Assembly (NCBI GenBank): GCA_021789735.1
Contig: JAJYJB010000065.1
Coordinates: forward strand, 1 to 14,499
From: Nitrospirota bacterium
GTDB taxonomy: Bacteria; Nitrospirota; Thermodesulfovibrionia; Thermodesulfovibrionales; JdFR-88
Length of the DNA: 14,499 nucleotides
Direction: 5' to 3'
In this document: one piece after another, positions 12,958 through 14,499 of the stretch
How positions within the stretch are numbered: position 1 is the first letter of the stretch
How the letters are laid out: every line of letters begins with the position of its first letter
Notes under the pieces: generated by a model
Seen by the model: the letters and a program-made list of their open reading frames with translations, nothing else
Database searches by the model: none
What the model was told of the DNA's origin: nothing
Program-made: the position numbers and the translations under genes

Positions 12958-14499
12958 GGTCTTTCAGCGAATTCTTGTGGGCCTGTGAGAGCCTGCCTAC
13001 GGCCACGGAGATCTCCGTGCCGATCCTGAGGTCCTTGCCCCCGGTTTTCCCTATATGGAAGACAGGGACGCCGTGTTTTTCACAAAGAAGCCTGAACGCA
13101 GGGAGGTCCCCTTCGGAAAGGCTTGCAACGGCCCTTCCGGCGGACTCTCCAAACAGAAGCGCGTCTTTCCTTATACCCGGCGCCGAAATCCCTTCCACAT
13201 TCAAAGAAATGCCGGCTCCCATGTTCCCCGAGATCGAGGACTCCGCCAGGGCGGCGGCCAGCCCCCCTTCGGAGCAGTCATGGGCGCTGTGCAGGAGCGG
13301 CACGGCCTCAAGCAGAAGTGCGTGCAGCCTGCTTTCGGCATCAAGGTCCAGCGACGGCGGCATGCCTTTTTCCATCCCGTGTATGACCGCAAGGTATTCG
13401 GAGCCGCCGAGCTCCTCCATGGTCCGTCCCAAAAGCACCACCGCGTCCCCTTCGCGCTTGAACCCCTGTGTAAGGTGCCTCTCCACATTTTCGAGTATCC
13501 CGACCATGCCGATGGTAGGAGTGGGGTATATGGCCTGGCCTTTGGTTTCGTTATAGAAACTTACGTTCCCGCCTATGACCGGGGTTTGAAGGGCGCGGCA
13601 GGCCTCGCCTATGCCTTTCACGGCGTTTACGAACTGCCACATGACCTCCGGCTTCTCCGGGTTGCCAAAGTTAAGATTGTCGGTTACGGCGAGTGGTTTC
13701 GCGCCCGAACAGGCTATGTTCCTTGCGGCCTCGGCCACCGCGTGCAGCCCGCCCAGGTAGGGGTCCAGATAGCAGTAGCGGCTGGAGCAGTCAACGGTCA
13801 TGGCCAGGCCCCTCGTGCCGTCCGCTCCGCTTTCCTTCACCCTGATGACGGCTGCATCCGAACCGGGCAGCACTACCGTGTTGGTCCTTACCATGTGGTC
13901 GTACTCCCGCCAGATCATCTCTTTCGAGGCGATGTTCGGAGAAGCCAGCAGTTCCAGGAGCACCTTGTTGTAGTCGTCCGGAAGCGGGATGGAGCCCAGG
14001 TCCAGGCTCTGGAGACCGTCCTGCCAGGACGGCCGCTCGTACGGCCTGTCGTAGAGAGGGGCCTCGCTCGATATCTTCGCCGCGGGTATCCGCGCCACGG
14101 TGTTGCCGTTCCACTTTACCGTTAAAAATCCGTCGTCCATGACCTTGCCTACTACCACCGCCTCAAGGTCCCATTTTCGGAAGATGCCAAGCAGCTCTTC
14201 TTCCCTGCCCTTTTGCGCCACTATGAGCATGCGCTCCTGGCTTTCAGAGAGCATGAACTCATACGGGATCATGTCTTTTTCGCGGGGCGGCACCTTTTCT
14301 ATGTACAGCTCTATGCCGGTGCCGGCCCTCCCGGCCATCTCGGAGGAGGAAGACGTGAGCCCGGCGCCCCCCATGTCCTGGATGCCTACGATGAGGTCTT
14401 TGCCCATGGCCTCAAGGCAGGCCTCAAGAAGGAGCTTTTCCGTAAAAGGGTCTCCGACCTGGACGTTGGGCTTTTTCTGCTCGGCATCGTCGGTGAATT
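12941..14499 (-). CDS. purL: Phosphoribosylformylglycinamidine synthase subunit PurL (5' end outside window)
   Basis: About 519 codons are visible, the C-terminal two-thirds of a protein usually near 740 residues. The frame is open to the window edge, continuing above the ATG at 14407 with [15 protein letters not shown], so that ATG is internal. Family landmarks are [35 protein letters not shown] and [14 protein letters not shown]. The length and organisation indicate the small, PurQ- and PurS-dependent type that uses ATP and ammonia delivered by PurQ to convert FGAR to FGAM. purF follows with a 17-base overlap, a common purL-purF order. purQ and purS would be expected upstream or elsewhere. 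Confidence 0.97.
   Translation of the reverse strand, partial: FTDDAEQKKPNVQVGDPFTEKLLLEACLEAMGKDLIVGIQDMGGAGLTSSSSEMAGRAGTGIELYIEKVPPREKDMIPYEFMLSESQERMLIVAQKGREEELLGIFRKWDLEAVVVGKVMDDGFLTVKWNGNTVARIPAAKISSEAPLYDRPYERPSWQDGLQSLDLGSIPLPDDYNKVLLELLASPNIASKEMIWREYDHMVRTNTVVLPGSDAAVIRVKESGADGTRGLAMTVDCSSRYCYLDPYLGGLHAVAEAARNIACSGAKPLAVTDNLNFGNPEKPEVMWQFVNAVKGIGEACRALQTPVIGGNVSFYNETKGQAIYPTPTIGMVGILENVERHLTQGFKREGDAVVLLGRTMEELGGSEYLAVIHGMEKGMPPSLDLDAESRLHALLLEAVPLLHSAHDCSEGGLAAALAESSISGNMGAGISLNVEGISAPGIRKDALLFGESAGRAVASLSEGDLPAFRLLCEKHGVPVFHIGKTGGKDLRIGTEISVAVGRLSQAHKNSLKDRVESR

Noticed and set aside
12043..13029. Long plus-strand ORF (328 codons) opposite purF
   Set aside because: It is entirely antisense to a purF whose catalytic and Fe-S motifs are all intact. 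Its translation is a low-complexity shadow with no recognisable domain.

Overview
The window carries ordinary chromosomal housekeeping genes from a GC-rich, Gram-negative (diderm), probably anaerobic bacterium. Three things support this: an LpxL/HtrB-type lipid A acyltransferase, MqnD of the futalosine menaquinone pathway, and SelA of the selenocysteine pathway. Heavy use of AGG (Arg) and ATA (Ile) codons despite high GC resembles Nitrospirota (Thermodesulfovibrionia-like) or deltaproteobacterial lineages. That placement is a guess. There are no rRNA or tRNA genes, insertion sequences, phage genes or CRISPR arrays.

Layout on the plus strand from the left: the 3' part of a Lon-like (S16) protease gene; a lipid A acyltransferase; an iron-sulfur flavoprotein-like FMN reductase broken by one extra base; an Old Yellow Enzyme-family oxidoreductase; and mqnD, which overlaps the oxidoreductase stop by 4 bases. 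A minus-strand isoprenylcysteine methyltransferase-like membrane protein converges on mqnD and is divergent from dinB (DNA polymerase IV). Their predicted -10 elements overlap.

After dinB comes a 464-base AT-rich gap. It holds a predicted multi-helix structure, a possible 33-codon ORF with a perfect Shine-Dalgarno, a good sigma70-type promoter, and a roughly 170-base leader with a long-range helix ending just before the next Shine-Dalgarno. The leader precedes a two-gene unit overlapping by 4 bases: a soluble protein with PRC-barrel, MgtE N and CBS domains but no MgtE channel, followed by an NRAMP-superfamily transporter whose metal-site motifs differ from Mn/Fe NRAMPs and are compatible with a magnesium transporter. 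The pair looks like a divalent-cation (likely Mg2+) sensor coupled to an unrelated transporter. With its leader it is the best candidate here for an undercharacterised system. selA follows 50 bases later, possibly co-transcribed.

On the minus strand at the right, purL (5' end outside the window) overlaps purF by 17 bases, a purine biosynthesis operon. An OsmC-family gene with its own strong ribosome binding site lies downstream. Between the convergent selA and OsmC genes is a 12-bp perfect hairpin that could be a terminator or a dispersed repeat.
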